A DNA stretch of 6,104 nucleotides from Oceanospirillaceae bacterium (GCA_003497765.1 DNNY01000005.1:4667-10770), one strand, 5' to 3'. Positions 1-6,104 are shown, counted from the first letter of the stretch. Translations and numbers: made by a program. The notes: generated from the letters alone by a model not told the origin.

Positions 1-796
1 CAGCGGCAGCTAGGGTGGCACGCGTTTGATGCAGCACGATCATGATCGTATCCACTTCGGCGCGGGTGGCAACCAAATTTTGCAACTCTTTATATCTGGC
101 TTGGTTTGCTGCTGCTAGGACCACTTGCAATTGTGGGTAACTATCTTGTAACCGCAAAGCTGTATCAATAAATTGACTAGCTAACTGCTTTACCTCCATT
201 GCACGACTACCCGGCAACAGGGCTAACACTGGGGCATCTACTTGGAGTCCTAATTGGGCTCGGGCCTCTGTTTGATGCCATTCGCCTGGTAACTCATCTG
301 CCAATCGATGGCCCACAAAAGTAGCAGGGATATCATGTTGACGATAGTAAGGGATTTCAAATGGTAGTAGGGCTAAAACATGGTGACAGGCCTTGGCTAC
401 GGTAAAAACCCTATCTTCCCGCCAAGCCCAAACGGAAGGGCTGACATAGTGAACCGTAGGTATACCTACTTGCTTCAGCCGCGTCTCTAGTCCTAGGTTA
501 AAATCTGGGGCATCAATCCCAATCATGGCTATGGGCGGTGTCGCTTGATATTTTTTAATCAAGCGGCGCCGCAAGAAAAGCAACTCTGGCAAGCGTCCTA
601 GCACTTCTACCAAACCCATTACCGAAAGGCGCTCCATAGGCACTAGACTATTAAAGCCAAGGGCCTGCATAGCTGGCCCACCAATACCCTCAAATTGCAA
701 ACTGGGATCACGCTCTAACAAAGCGCTCATTAGGCCAGCACCAAGCAGGTCACCAGAGGCCTCTCCGGCAATGATAACGATTGTCTTGCTAGTCAT
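1..796 (-). CDS. lpxB: Lipid A disaccharide synthase LpxB (3' end cut off)
   Basis: LpxB is a peripheral inner-membrane glycosyltransferase (GT19) that condenses UDP-2,3-diacylglucosamine with lipid X to give the lipid A disaccharide 1-phosphate. Reading from the ATG at 796-794 gives 265 codons with no stop before the window edge; the E. coli enzyme has 382 residues, so about 115 C-terminal residues lie outside. Visible family motifs are AGEASGD (residues 10-16), GIDAPDFN (93-100, Asp95 aligning with essential Asp98 of E. coli), HYVSPSVWAWR (116-126), ALLPFE (142-147), FVGH (160-163) and LLPGSR (193-198). The start follows the lpxA stop by 12 bases. The only Shine-Dalgarno candidate is a poor GGG four bases upstream of the ATG, so translation is probably coupled to lpxA. 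The motif after LPGSR reads AMEVK where E. coli has GAEVE, and FVGH is followed by R rather than the more usual P. The identification is secure. Confidence 0.97.
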   Translation of the reverse strand, partial: MTSKTIVIIAGEASGDLLGAGLMSALLERDPSLQFEGIGGPAMQALGFNSLVPMERLSVMGLVEVLGRLPELLFLRRRLIKKYQATPPIAMIGIDAPDFNLGLETRLKQVGIPTVHYVSPSVWAWREDRVFTVAKACHHVLALLPFEIPYYRQHDIPATFVGHRLADELPGEWHQTEARAQLGLQVDAPVLALLPGSRAMEVKQLASQFIDTALRLQDSYPQLQVVLAAANQARYKELQNLVATRAEVDTIMIVLHQTRATLAAA

Positions 797-808
797 ATGG
801 CCCGACGA

Positions 809-1582
809 TTAGCGAATAATACCGCGGGTCGATGCCTGCAGAGATGCTACTAAAATAGCCACTTCGTTTACCTCAGATACCATCTTCTGTAACTGAGTAA
901 TGGCTTCTTCTAAGGTATTACCCTGACGGTAAATAACTTTATAGGCTTCACGTAAACCACGAATAGCCGATTTACTAAACCCCCGGCGCTTAAGGCCTTC
1001 AGTATTAATTCCATGAGGAGCAACAGCATTGCCATTAGCCATCACAAAGGCGGGTATGTCTTTCAAGACAACACTACCCGCTCCAGTCATACAATGGGCA
1101 CCTAGCTGGCAAAACTGGTGAACAGCTGTAAAGCCACCCAAAATAGCGTGATCACTGATCTTAACATGGCCAGCAAGGGCGGCATTGTTGGCAATAATGA
1201 TATTATCACCAACCACACAGTCATGAGCAATATGGACATTAGCCATAAGTAGATTATTGGAGCCAAGTTGAGTGATGCCTGCATCTTGAATCGTACCGCG
1301 GTGCAGTGTACAGCCTTCACGGATGACATTATTATCGCCTATTACCAGTCGCGTAGGTTCACCTTTATACTTGAGATCCTGACAAGCCTCACCGACGGAA
1401 CTAAACTGGTAGATATGGTTATTGGCGCCAATCGTTGTCGGACCCTTGATAACCACATGGGACTCGATTGTAGTACCAGAACCAATCTCGACATGAGGCC
1501 CAATAACACTGTAGGGACCAACCTCAATGTCATCAGCTACAATAGCAGAGGAATCTATAAGAGCAGTTGGATGAATAGTCAC
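809..1582 (-). CDS. lpxA: UDP-N-acetylglucosamine O-acyltransferase LpxA
   Basis: LpxA is a cytosolic trimeric left-handed beta-helix enzyme that transfers a 3-hydroxyacyl chain from ACP to the 3-OH of UDP-GlcNAc, the first step of lipid A synthesis. From GTG at 1582-1580 the protein has 257 residues (E. coli 262, Pseudomonas 258). Hexapeptide repeats fill roughly residues 1-185. Landmarks are YQFSSVGE (58-65), DLKYKGEPTR (69-78), HRGT (94-97) and HIAHD (117-121) with catalytic His120 (E. coli His125). A C-terminal helical domain includes GLKRRGFS (196-203) and STRGIIR at the end. An upstream ATG at 1642 would add 20 residues that overlap fabZ and align with no LpxA. The GTG has AAAGGTG upstream, covering the last fabZ codons, and lies 7 bases after the fabZ stop, so I prefer it. 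The residue matching E. coli ruler Gly173 is Ala168. Confidence 0.96.
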   Translation of the reverse strand: MTIHPTALIDSSAIVADDIEVGPYSVIGPHVEIGSGTTIESHVVIKGPTTIGANNHIYQFSSVGEACQDLKYKGEPTRLVIGDNNVIREGCTLHRGTIQDAGITQLGSNNLLMANVHIAHDCVVGDNIIIANNAALAGHVKISDHAILGGFTAVHQFCQLGAHCMTGAGSVVLKDIPAFVMANGNAVAPHGINTEGLKRRGFSKSAIRGLREAYKVIYRQGNTLEEAITQLQKMVSEVNEVAILVASLQASTRGIIR

Positions 1583-1589
1583 GAAGTTA

Positions 1590-2030
1590 TTACACCTTTC
1601 TATCGGCACACAGAATGGAGGCTGATGCAACCAAATCGCCATCTACAGTAGCCTGACAATCAAACTTCCAAATACCACGTTTCTCAGAGACGATGGCAGC
1701 CTCTAATTTTAGTTGATCACCCGGCACCACAGGACGCTTAAAGCGTAACTTATCGGAACCGACGAAGTAATAAATGGAACCATCTTGCGGCTTTTTATCC
1801 ATGGTTTTAAAGCCAAGGATACCAGCCGCCTGAGCCATAGCCTCAACAATCAGCACACCAGGCATTACGGGGTGATCTGGAAAGTGCCCATTAAAAAAGG
1901 GCTCATTAACAGTAACATTTTTGTAGGCAACGATAGATTCGCCTAACTGCAGATCAATAACACGATCTACCAATAAAAATGGGTAACGATGGGGTAGATA
2001 TTCCCTAATTTCCTTAACATCCATTAACAT
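1590..2030 (-). CDS. fabZ: 3-hydroxyacyl-ACP dehydratase FabZ
   Basis: FabZ is a cytosolic hot-dog-fold dehydratase that converts 3-hydroxyacyl-ACP to trans-2-enoyl-ACP in type II fatty acid synthesis. Starting at ATG 2030-2028 the protein has 146 residues, the usual length. Conserved stretches are [14 protein letters not shown] (11-24), [17 protein letters not shown] (42-58) with active-site His49, the following [11 protein letters not shown] carrying catalytic Glu63, [19 protein letters not shown] (87-105), and ADRKV at the end. The frame stays open to a GTG at 2057, which would add nine residues (VLNNKANKL). I chose 2030 because AAGG at 2045-2042 sits 11 bases upstream and the homologous start is just before [12 protein letters not shown] 2024 is the other candidate. 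The gene lies between lpxD and lpxA, whose enzymes compete with FabZ for 3-hydroxyacyl-ACP. Confidence 0.96.
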   Translation of the reverse strand: MLMDVKEIREYLPHRYPFLLVDRVIDLQLGESIVAYKNVTVNEPFFNGHFPDHPVMPGVLIVEAMAQAAGILGFKTMDKKPQDGSIYYFVGSDKLRFKRPVVPGDQLKLEAAIVSEKRGIWKFDCQATVDGDLVASASILCADRKV

Positions 2031-2039
2031 GAGTTTATT

Positions 2040-2088
2040 TGCCTTGTTGTTCAACACTAGTTGGTGCCAACTTTTAAGTTGCGTTGAC
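2040..2088. repeat. Cluster of alternating GTTG/CAAC inverted repeats before fabZ
   Basis: On the plus strand GTTG occurs at 2046, 2060, 2078 and 2083 and CAAC at 2052 and 2068. They form overlapping dyads: TGTTG-TT-CAACA (2045-2056), AGTTGG-TG-CCAACT (2059-2072) and CAACTT-TT-AAGTTG (2068-2081). The last two share an arm and exclude each other as RNA hairpins. The cluster lies in the 86-base gap between the lpxD stop and the chosen fabZ start, just upstream of the fabZ Shine-Dalgarno AAGG. Stems are short (5-6 bp) and no U-run follows, so this is not a standard terminator. A role as operator or translational leader is a guess. Confidence 0.3.
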
Positions 2089-2116
2089 TAACCACTATGT
2101 GATTATTAAGTATATT

Positions 2117-3127
2117 TTATTGCTCTTGTTCCAATAGTTTTACACGTTTGGCTATTTGGTCCAATTGTTTAAATCGAGCAGCATTACGACGCCATTTATG
2201 ATTGGCATCTAAACTAGTACCTGATGAATAAGCACCAGCTTCTTTAATTGAATGAGTGACCAATGACATAGCAGTCACATGCACACCATCTGCTAAATAA
2301 AGGTGGCCGGTAATACCACAGGCACCTGCAATGGTGCAGTTTTTGCCTAAGGTTGTACTCCCTGCTATGGCTGTACATCCAGCAATAGCTGTATGGTCTC
2401 CCAAGACAACATTATGAGCAATTTGCACCTGATTATCCAGTTTTACACCGTTACCAATACGGGTATCATCCAGTGCCCCACGATCAATTGTTGTGCCAGC
2501 CCCAATCTCTACATCATCACCCGTGACTACACCACCTAACTGATAGATTTTTACCCAATCAACGCCGTCTTTTGCAAATCCAAAACCATCAGCACCAATA
2601 ACCGCACCACTATGCAAAATATTGCGTTGTCCTAAAGTTATGCCATGATAAAGCGTTACATTTGCTGCTAAGCGAGTTTCTTTACCTATGCTGCAATGAT
2701 CACCGATGACACAATTCGGGCCAATATGAACACCAGCGTCTAGACGCACATGCTCACCAATTACCACACCAGGCCCTATCACTACAGCGTCGCCAATTGA
2801 GGCTGATGCAGCAACAACTGCACTGGCATGTACTCCTTGGTAAGCACTAGCTGTGGCAAATAATGCCGAAAGTTTGGCATAACCAAGATAAGGATTATTA
2901 AGCAAAAGCTTATTGCCAGCAAAATAATGGTCTTGATCGGGGTGCAGAATAACTGCCCCCGCTTTACAATCCGCTAGTTGCGAGGCGTATCTCATATTCG
3001 CTAAAAAACTTATTTGATGGGGTTGAGCATTAGCCAGTGTGGCAATCCCCGTCACTGGATAATCACCGTCACCAATTAACTCCGCATTTAGATGCTGTGC
3101 TAGTTCAAGTAAGGTCCAGTGCTTCAT
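2117..3127 (-). CDS. lpxD: UDP-3-O-acylglucosamine N-acyltransferase LpxD
   Basis: LpxD is the cytosolic trimeric left-handed beta-helix enzyme that adds a second 3-hydroxyacyl chain from ACP to the 2-amino group of UDP-3-O-acylglucosamine, the third step of lipid A synthesis. The 336-residue product compares with 341 in E. coli. The N-terminal uridine-binding domain (about 1-100) has GDGD (19-22) and ISFLANMRY (39-47), whose Phe41 and Tyr47 align with the uracil-stacking aromatics. Hexapeptide repeats run from about 100 to 290, with GADGFGFA (178-185), [11 protein letters not shown] (212-222) and QIAHN (235-239) carrying catalytic His238. A charged C-terminal helix (about 313-336) completes the protein. 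ATG 3127 is preceded at 7 bases by TAGG, which overlaps the skp stop codon; the gap to skp is 8 bases, so the two are co-transcribed. Position 289, matching E. coli ruler Met290, is Leu. Confidence 0.97.
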   Translation of the reverse strand: MKHWTLLELAQHLNAELIGDGDYPVTGIATLANAQPHQISFLANMRYASQLADCKAGAVILHPDQDHYFAGNKLLLNNPYLGYAKLSALFATASAYQGVHASAVVAASASIGDAVVIGPGVVIGEHVRLDAGVHIGPNCVIGDHCSIGKETRLAANVTLYHGITLGQRNILHSGAVIGADGFGFAKDGVDWVKIYQLGGVVTGDDVEIGAGTTIDRGALDDTRIGNGVKLDNQVQIAHNVVLGDHTAIAGCTAIAGSTTLGKNCTIAGACGITGHLYLADGVHVTAMSLVTHSIKEAGAYSSGTSLDANHKWRRNAARFKQLDQIAKRVKLLEQEQ

Positions 3128-3135
3128 ATAGAAAC

Positions 3136-3636
3136 CTATTTTTCATCCAACAATGCGGTGATAGCAGCAGTAATCTCAATATCGTCCTGCACATAGACAA
3201 CAGCATTACGATTTAAAATTAAGCTAATATTATTGGCCTCTATATATTTGGTGAGGGCTTCATCCAGCTTTGGACGCATTAATTGCAAAAAATCTTGTTC
3301 AGTCTGTAACTTGGCATTGTTTAAATATTGGTTTAATTGTTGAAATACCTGCGACTGCTGATTAATTTGCTGCTGTAACTGCTGCAATTCTTCACTACTC
3401 ATTAATGCTTGATCTTCTTCCAAACGCTTTTGCAGTGCTTGTAATTCTTGACCAACCGATTCCAAACGTTGACTTTGGGGTTGTAACTGCTCACTTAACT
3501 GTTGGCCAAGCTGTTTTGCAGCTTGAGTATCAAAAATAGCTTTCTCAGGACTAAAAATAGCAATTTTGTCGGCTGTAGCTAGACTGCTAAAACTAATACC
3601 TAGGGCTACTAACAGCCCTCTAAATAGATTTTTCAT
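3136..3636 (-). CDS. skp: Periplasmic chaperone Skp/OmpH
   Basis: Skp is a trimeric jellyfish-shaped periplasmic chaperone that holds unfolded outer-membrane proteins on the way to BAM. The 166-residue precursor starts with a clear signal peptide: MKNLFRG, a hydrophobic core VALGISF, then SSLATA with predicted cleavage before Asp23. Mature [13 protein letters not shown] matches the family's first strand and helix. A long heptad-like coiled coil (about residues 38-125) forms the tentacle, and the C-terminal half-strand NAVVYV (151-156) plus a last helix returns to the body domain. Mature length is about 144, close to 141 in E. coli. The open frame extends to GTG 3657, but ATG 3636 has AAGGA 8 bases upstream and begins the signal peptide directly. 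About 27 of the 144 mature residues are Gln, and acidic residues (about 21) outnumber basic ones (about 12), unlike the basic E. coli protein. Function is inferred from family and context. Confidence 0.93.
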   Translation of the reverse strand: MKNLFRGLLVALGISFSSLATADKIAIFSPEKAIFDTQAAKQLGQQLSEQLQPQSQRLESVGQELQALQKRLEEDQALMSSEELQQLQQQINQQSQVFQQLNQYLNNAKLQTEQDFLQLMRPKLDEALTKYIEANNISLILNRNAVVYVQDDIEITAAITALLDEK

Positions 3637-3682
3637 ATTGTCATTCCTTTTTTCCACAACATCCTAACAGCTCACTCGTAGG

Positions 3683-3711
3683 ATTATTTGACTACTTATA
3701 TTAGTAGCCAA
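3683..3711 (-). promoter_or_regulatory. Candidate sigma70-type promoter for skp-lpxD-fabZ-lpxA-lpxB
   Basis: On the minus strand TTGGCT (3711-3706, four of six matches to TTGACA) is separated by exactly 17 bases from AATAAT (3688-3683, five of six matches to TATAAT). Transcription would start near 3676, giving a leader of about 40 bases that includes the right half of the ATCCTA/TAGGAT dyad and the skp Shine-Dalgarno. AT-rich intergenic DNA yields such matches by chance, so support is moderate. Its position after a long gap and before a tightly spaced gene run is consistent with an internal operon promoter. Confidence 0.35.
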
Positions 3712-3727
3712 ATCAATTTAGTGATAA

Positions 3728-3892
3728 TTAAACTTTAACGTCAGCAGGGCGCCTCAGCAGACTAAAACCTACGACAATAAACCATGCCATTGCCCCAAGA
3801 CCAAAAACAGCTCTTGCAATGTTACCAAAAGTAGGGATTAAGTTAGCAAACCCAACTTCACACGTCAGCAAACCAAGTTCAATAGTGAATTT
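3728..3892 (-). CDS. Possible small single-span membrane protein, unassigned
   Basis: Between bamA and skp a frame of 54 sense codons lies between stops (TAA at 3895-3893 and TAA at 3730-3728). Its second half reads NIARAVFGLGAMAW, then FIVVGFSLL, then RRPADVKV: an apolar stretch of about 20 residues followed by two arginines and a polar tail, as in a transmembrane segment with a positive cytoplasmic flank. No ATG lies near the beginning. Candidate starts are TTG 3871-3869 (47 residues, no good Shine-Dalgarno), ATT 3883-3881 (AGGTG 12 bases upstream) and an internal ATG 3790-3788 (20 residues). I recognise no family with confidence. It could be a real small membrane protein, a remnant of a larger gene, or chance. 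The upstream direct repeat differs by an indel between its two copies, which argues against strong frame constraint in the N-terminal third. Confidence 0.28.
   Translation of the reverse strand, partial: KFTIELGLLTCEVGFANLIPTFGNIARAVFGLGAMAWFIVVGFSLLRRPADVKV
3842..3880. repeat. Imperfect tandem direct repeat, two copies
   Basis: On the plus strand GTTAGCAAACCCAACTTC (3842-3859) is followed four bases later by GTCAGCAAACCAAGTTC (3864-3880). The copies differ by two substitutions and one missing base. The repeat lies in the bamA-skp gap and overlaps the 5' part of the small reading frame. It could be a duplicated protein-binding site or a small local duplication; nothing decides between these. 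Confidence 0.4.
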
Positions 3893-3953
3893 TTACACCT
3901 ACCCTAGGTAACAAATTATGTCTGCTCTAAGAAGCACACTTAAATTAACAAGA

Positions 3954-6104
3954 CTAGTAAGAACGTCCCAAGGTTATATGGGTACTAGTTGTTGAATCAA
4001 TACTTTCGGATACCAATGGTTGGGCCATAACTAAAGTTAATGGGCCCACTGGTGTTAACCAAGCCAGACTAAACCCTGTTGAAGCACGCAACTTATCAAC
4101 CGCAAAACCACCTTGCTCAAACACATTACCGACGTCAACAAACAACATGGTTCGTACTGATGGCATATCGTCAAGTAAAGGGAATATCCATTCACCTGTG
4201 GCAGTCGTTAATATTTGACCACCCATGGGGCTATCATCACTAGCTTTTGGCCCCAAGGAGTTGTGCCCAAAACCACGTACAGAACCAAAACCACCTGCAT
4301 AGTAATTAGCAAAGGGTGGCGTTAGTGTAGAGCTGCCAAAAGTATCTGTGTAACCTAATTGAGCACCAAAGGAGGCAATATAGTTGGCGCTATTATCTAA
4401 GGGCGTAAAGTAACGGTAGTTGTACTTGGCCTGATAATAGTTCAAGTCACTTCCTGGCAAAGCCAAAAACAGGCTCAAATTATGAGAGCGACCTTCCGTA
4501 GGGTACCAAAAATCATTTAGGCTATTGTCTTTATAGCTAATATTGGCTTTATATTGACCAAATTCAGAGCCTTCTGCCTTTTCAAAGTCTTTTAATTCTT
4601 TTGTAGCAGAAGAGCCCAAAGTTAGATCTATCTGTTCATAGCCTAAATTAAAACTTAAGTTTGCATTATCGGACAAGGGATAACCAAACTGCATACCCAG
4701 CCCCACGCGGTCAGTCGCGTAACTACTGACATCTATTTCAGAATAATCACGCTGTTGATAAGTTACATCCACACCCAAACTCACACCATTAACGGTATAG
4801 TAGGGATTGAGGTAACTAAAATTATATTCTTGGGTACTAGCACTAGAAGACAGGCTAGCTTCTAACTTATTACCTGTGCCGAGGAAATTGTTCTGATTGA
4901 TGGAACCACCCCAGAAAGCACCCTCACCGTCGGTATAGCCAAGCATAATTGACCAGTCAGCAGTTAGACCTTCCACCACATCGAATTCCACATCCAACAT
5001 ATCATCGGTACCAGCAACTGGTTTGGTATTTACATTGACACTACTAAAATACCCCAAGCGCTGCAAACGTAGTCGAGAAGCCCTAATATCCGCAAATGAG
5101 GCCACGCCACCTTCCATCTGGCGCATTTCTCGACGTAATACATCATCCACTGTGCGGGTATTACCGTTGAAGTTTATGCGGCGCACATAGGTGCGCTTAC
5201 CAGACCTGATTAAAAATTGCAGATCAACAGTACTATCTTCATTATTCACTAGCGGAACTGGCTGTACCTCAGCAAAGGCAAAACCATTATCACCCAACAG
5301 CTGTTTTACTTCTTGACCAACATTCATGAGTTCATAGCGTGAAAACACATTACCTTGAATAGCACTTACCAGCTTTCTAACTTGCTCTTCAGCCACGGGC
5401 ACATCGCCAGAAATATTAACCTCGCCGACTCTAAACTCAGGCCCCTCGTTAATGTTAATGGTGATAAAAACTTGGGTTTTATCCGCTGCAATGGCTACTT
5501 GGGTAGATTCTATATTGAATAAAACATGACCACGATCCAAATAATGCGAGCGTATATTTTCCAAATCAGCAGTCAATTTTTCCCGCGAATACTGGCTTGA
5601 CTTCGAAAATAGTGACCAAAAGCCATCAGCACGCAAACTCATTAAGTCGAGCAGTTGACTATCGCTATATTGGTTATTACCAATAATATTGATCTGACTA
5701 ATAATCGAGTTAACACCTTCGTTGATTTCTACCTCTAAACCAACACGATTTTCTTCTAGCTCTTGGACCCTTGTCTCTACCAATACCGAGTAACGCCCCA
5801 TTGCGTTATATTGACGTTCTAACTCCAATTCTATCTGCGCTAAGGTTGACTGTTGGAAGATCTCTCCTTCAATCAATTTGGCACTTTTTAACGCCCCTTG
5901 TAACTGCTCAGTGCCGATAATCTTATTACCGGAAAGTGAAATACTAGCAATAGCTGGGCGTTCTTTTAGTTTAATAACCAGAACACTATCATCGCGCTGC
6001 AAGCTAATATCTTCGAAATAACCACTTTTAAATAGACTTCGGGTCGCTGCCGCTAGGGCACGTTGGTCAACCTCATCACCAACTTGGAGGGGCAAAAAGC
6101 GAAA
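3954..6104 (-). CDS. bamA: Outer-membrane protein assembly factor BamA (5' end cut off)
   Basis: BamA is the Omp85-family core of the BAM complex, which folds and inserts beta-barrel proteins into the outer membrane. The frame is open to the right edge and gives 716 residues, starting FRFLPLQVGDEVD. That aligns near residue 45 of E. coli BamA, so the signal peptide and early POTRA1 are missing. From the first complete codon, POTRA1 ends near 53, POTRA2 spans about 54-133, POTRA3 134-222, POTRA4 225-303, POTRA5 306-380 (with LRREMRQMEG) and the barrel about 384-716. The L6 motif VRGF (bases 4269-4280, Arg near residue 610) is intact and followed by GPKA. L6 is short and lacks the cysteine pair of E. 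coli; I see no cysteine in the whole fragment. The C-terminal beta-signal reads HITLGRSY, ending in Tyr. The TTG at 6095 is not the start. bamA directly precedes skp, as in other gammaproteobacteria. Confidence 0.97.
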   Translation of the reverse strand, partial: FRFLPLQVGDEVDQRALAAATRSLFKSGYFEDISLQRDDSVLVIKLKERPAIASISLSGNKIIGTEQLQGALKSAKLIEGEIFQQSTLAQIELELERQYNAMGRYSVLVETRVQELEENRVGLEVEINEGVNSIISQINIIGNNQYSDSQLLDLMSLRADGFWSLFSKSSQYSREKLTADLENIRSHYLDRGHVLFNIESTQVAIAADKTQVFITININEGPEFRVGEVNISGDVPVAEEQVRKLVSAIQGNVFSRYELMNVGQEVKQLLGDNGFAFAEVQPVPLVNNEDSTVDLQFLIRSGKRTYVRRINFNGNTRTVDDVLRREMRQMEGGVASFADIRASRLRLQRLGYFSSVNVNTKPVAGTDDMLDVEFDVVEGLTADWSIMLGYTDGEGAFWGGSINQNNFLGTGNKLEASLSSSASTQEYNFSYLNPYYTVNGVSLGVDVTYQQRDYSEIDVSSYATDRVGLGMQFGYPLSDNANLSFNLGYEQIDLTLGSSATKELKDFEKAEGSEFGQYKANISYKDNSLNDFWYPTEGRSHNLSLFLALPGSDLNYYQAKYNYRYFTPLDNSANYIASFGAQLGYTDTFGSSTLTPPFANYYAGGFGSVRGFGHNSLGPKASDDSPMGGQILTTATGEWIFPLLDDMPSVRTMLFVDVGNVFEQGGFAVDKLRASTGFSLAWLTPVGPLTLVMAQPLVSESIDSTTSTHITLGRSY

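Larger units (their letters stand above)
3637..3953. other. 317-base intergenic region between bamA and skp
   Basis: This gap is far longer than the others in the cluster. Reading on the minus strand from the bamA stop, it contains a small ACCTA-GGG-TAGGT dyad (3897-3909), an imperfect direct repeat (3842-3880), an unassigned 54-codon hydrophobic reading frame ending at TAA 3730-3728, a plausible promoter (3683-3711), a 6-bp dyad ATCCTA/TAGGAT (3661-3684) in the expected leader, and the skp ribosome binding site AAGGA (3645-3649). I see no strong intrinsic terminator after bamA: no GC-rich stem followed by a U-run. Read-through from bamA therefore remains possible. Confidence 0.6.

Noticed and set aside
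1102..1533. Minus-strand frames at 1102-1329 and 1342-1533
   Set aside because: They are out-of-frame shadows of the lpxA hexapeptide repeats.
1583..1642. Upstream 20-residue extension of LpxA from an ATG at 1642
   Set aside because: It overlaps the end of fabZ, aligns with no LpxA N-terminus, and GTG 1582 has a Shine-Dalgarno and the conserved TIHPTA start.
1268..1651. 127-residue plus-strand frame
   Set aside because: It lies wholly antisense to lpxA and the fabZ end, and its translation has no recognisable domain.
2031..2057. GTG start for FabZ at 2057
   Set aside because: It has no Shine-Dalgarno of its own, adds nine residues absent from homologues, and sits inside the inverted-repeat cluster.
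2250..2830. Recurring short motifs in lpxD and lpxA as DNA repeats
   Set aside because: They reflect the protein hexapeptide repeats of left-handed beta-helix acyltransferases.
3637..3657. GTG start for Skp at 3657
   Set aside because: It places seven charged residues ahead of a complete signal peptide, while ATG 3636 has AAGGA at ideal spacing.
3840..3880. Sigma-E promoter suggested by GAACTT at 3880-3875
   Set aside because: No matching -10 element lies at the right distance, and GAACTT is part of the direct repeat.
3897..3936. Possible bamA terminator (TGCT...AGCA near 3920-3936 and ACCTA/TAGGT at 3897-3909)
   Set aside because: Stems are only 4-5 bp and no U-run follows on the minus strand.
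6093..6095. TTG as the BamA start
   Set aside because: The protein here is already inside POTRA1 by homology and the frame is open to the window edge.

Overview
The window carries one continuous block of outer-membrane and lipid A biogenesis genes, all on the minus strand. Read from the right edge (6104) to the left edge (1), the order is bamA (5' end cut off), skp/ompH, lpxD, fabZ, lpxA, lpxB (3' end cut off). This is the classical gammaproteobacterial order. The FabZ and LpxA sequences look closer to the Pseudomonas/Cellvibrio type than to the enteric type (FabZ runs straight into '[12 protein letters not shown]'). A moderately AT-rich, probably marine or environmental gammaproteobacterium is my best reading; the genus cannot be fixed from this window.

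Layout. Positions 3954-6104 hold BamA, from late POTRA1 to the C-terminal beta-signal. Positions 3637-3953 form a 317-base gap with a plausible skp promoter, a short imperfect direct repeat and an unassigned 54-codon reading frame that could encode a single-span membrane peptide. Positions 3136-3636 are skp, 2117-3127 lpxD, 1590-2030 fabZ, 809-1582 lpxA and 1-796 lpxB. The gaps are 8 bases (skp/lpxD), 86 (lpxD/fabZ), 7 (fabZ/lpxA) and 12 (lpxA/lpxB), so skp-lpxB is probably one transcription unit, with tight coupling at fabZ-lpxA-lpxB. Several starts were moved inward from the longest frames because of Shine-Dalgarno sites and family alignment: skp to ATG 3636, fabZ to ATG 2030, lpxA to GTG 1582.

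How the genes work together. FabZ dehydrates 3-hydroxyacyl-ACP for fatty acid synthesis, while LpxA and LpxD use the same kind of 3-hydroxyacyl-ACP to acylate UDP-GlcNAc derivatives. LpxB then joins two acylated sugars into the lipid A disaccharide. Skp carries unfolded outer-membrane proteins across the periplasm, and BamA folds and inserts them. The operon therefore matches LPS supply to outer-membrane protein assembly.

I found no convincing new multi-gene system; this is mostly conserved core genome. The points most worth a second look are the small membrane ORF between bamA and skp, changed residues at the acyl-chain 'ruler' positions of LpxA and LpxD, an acidic glutamine-rich Skp, and a cluster of alternating GTTG/CAAC inverted repeats in the fabZ leader.
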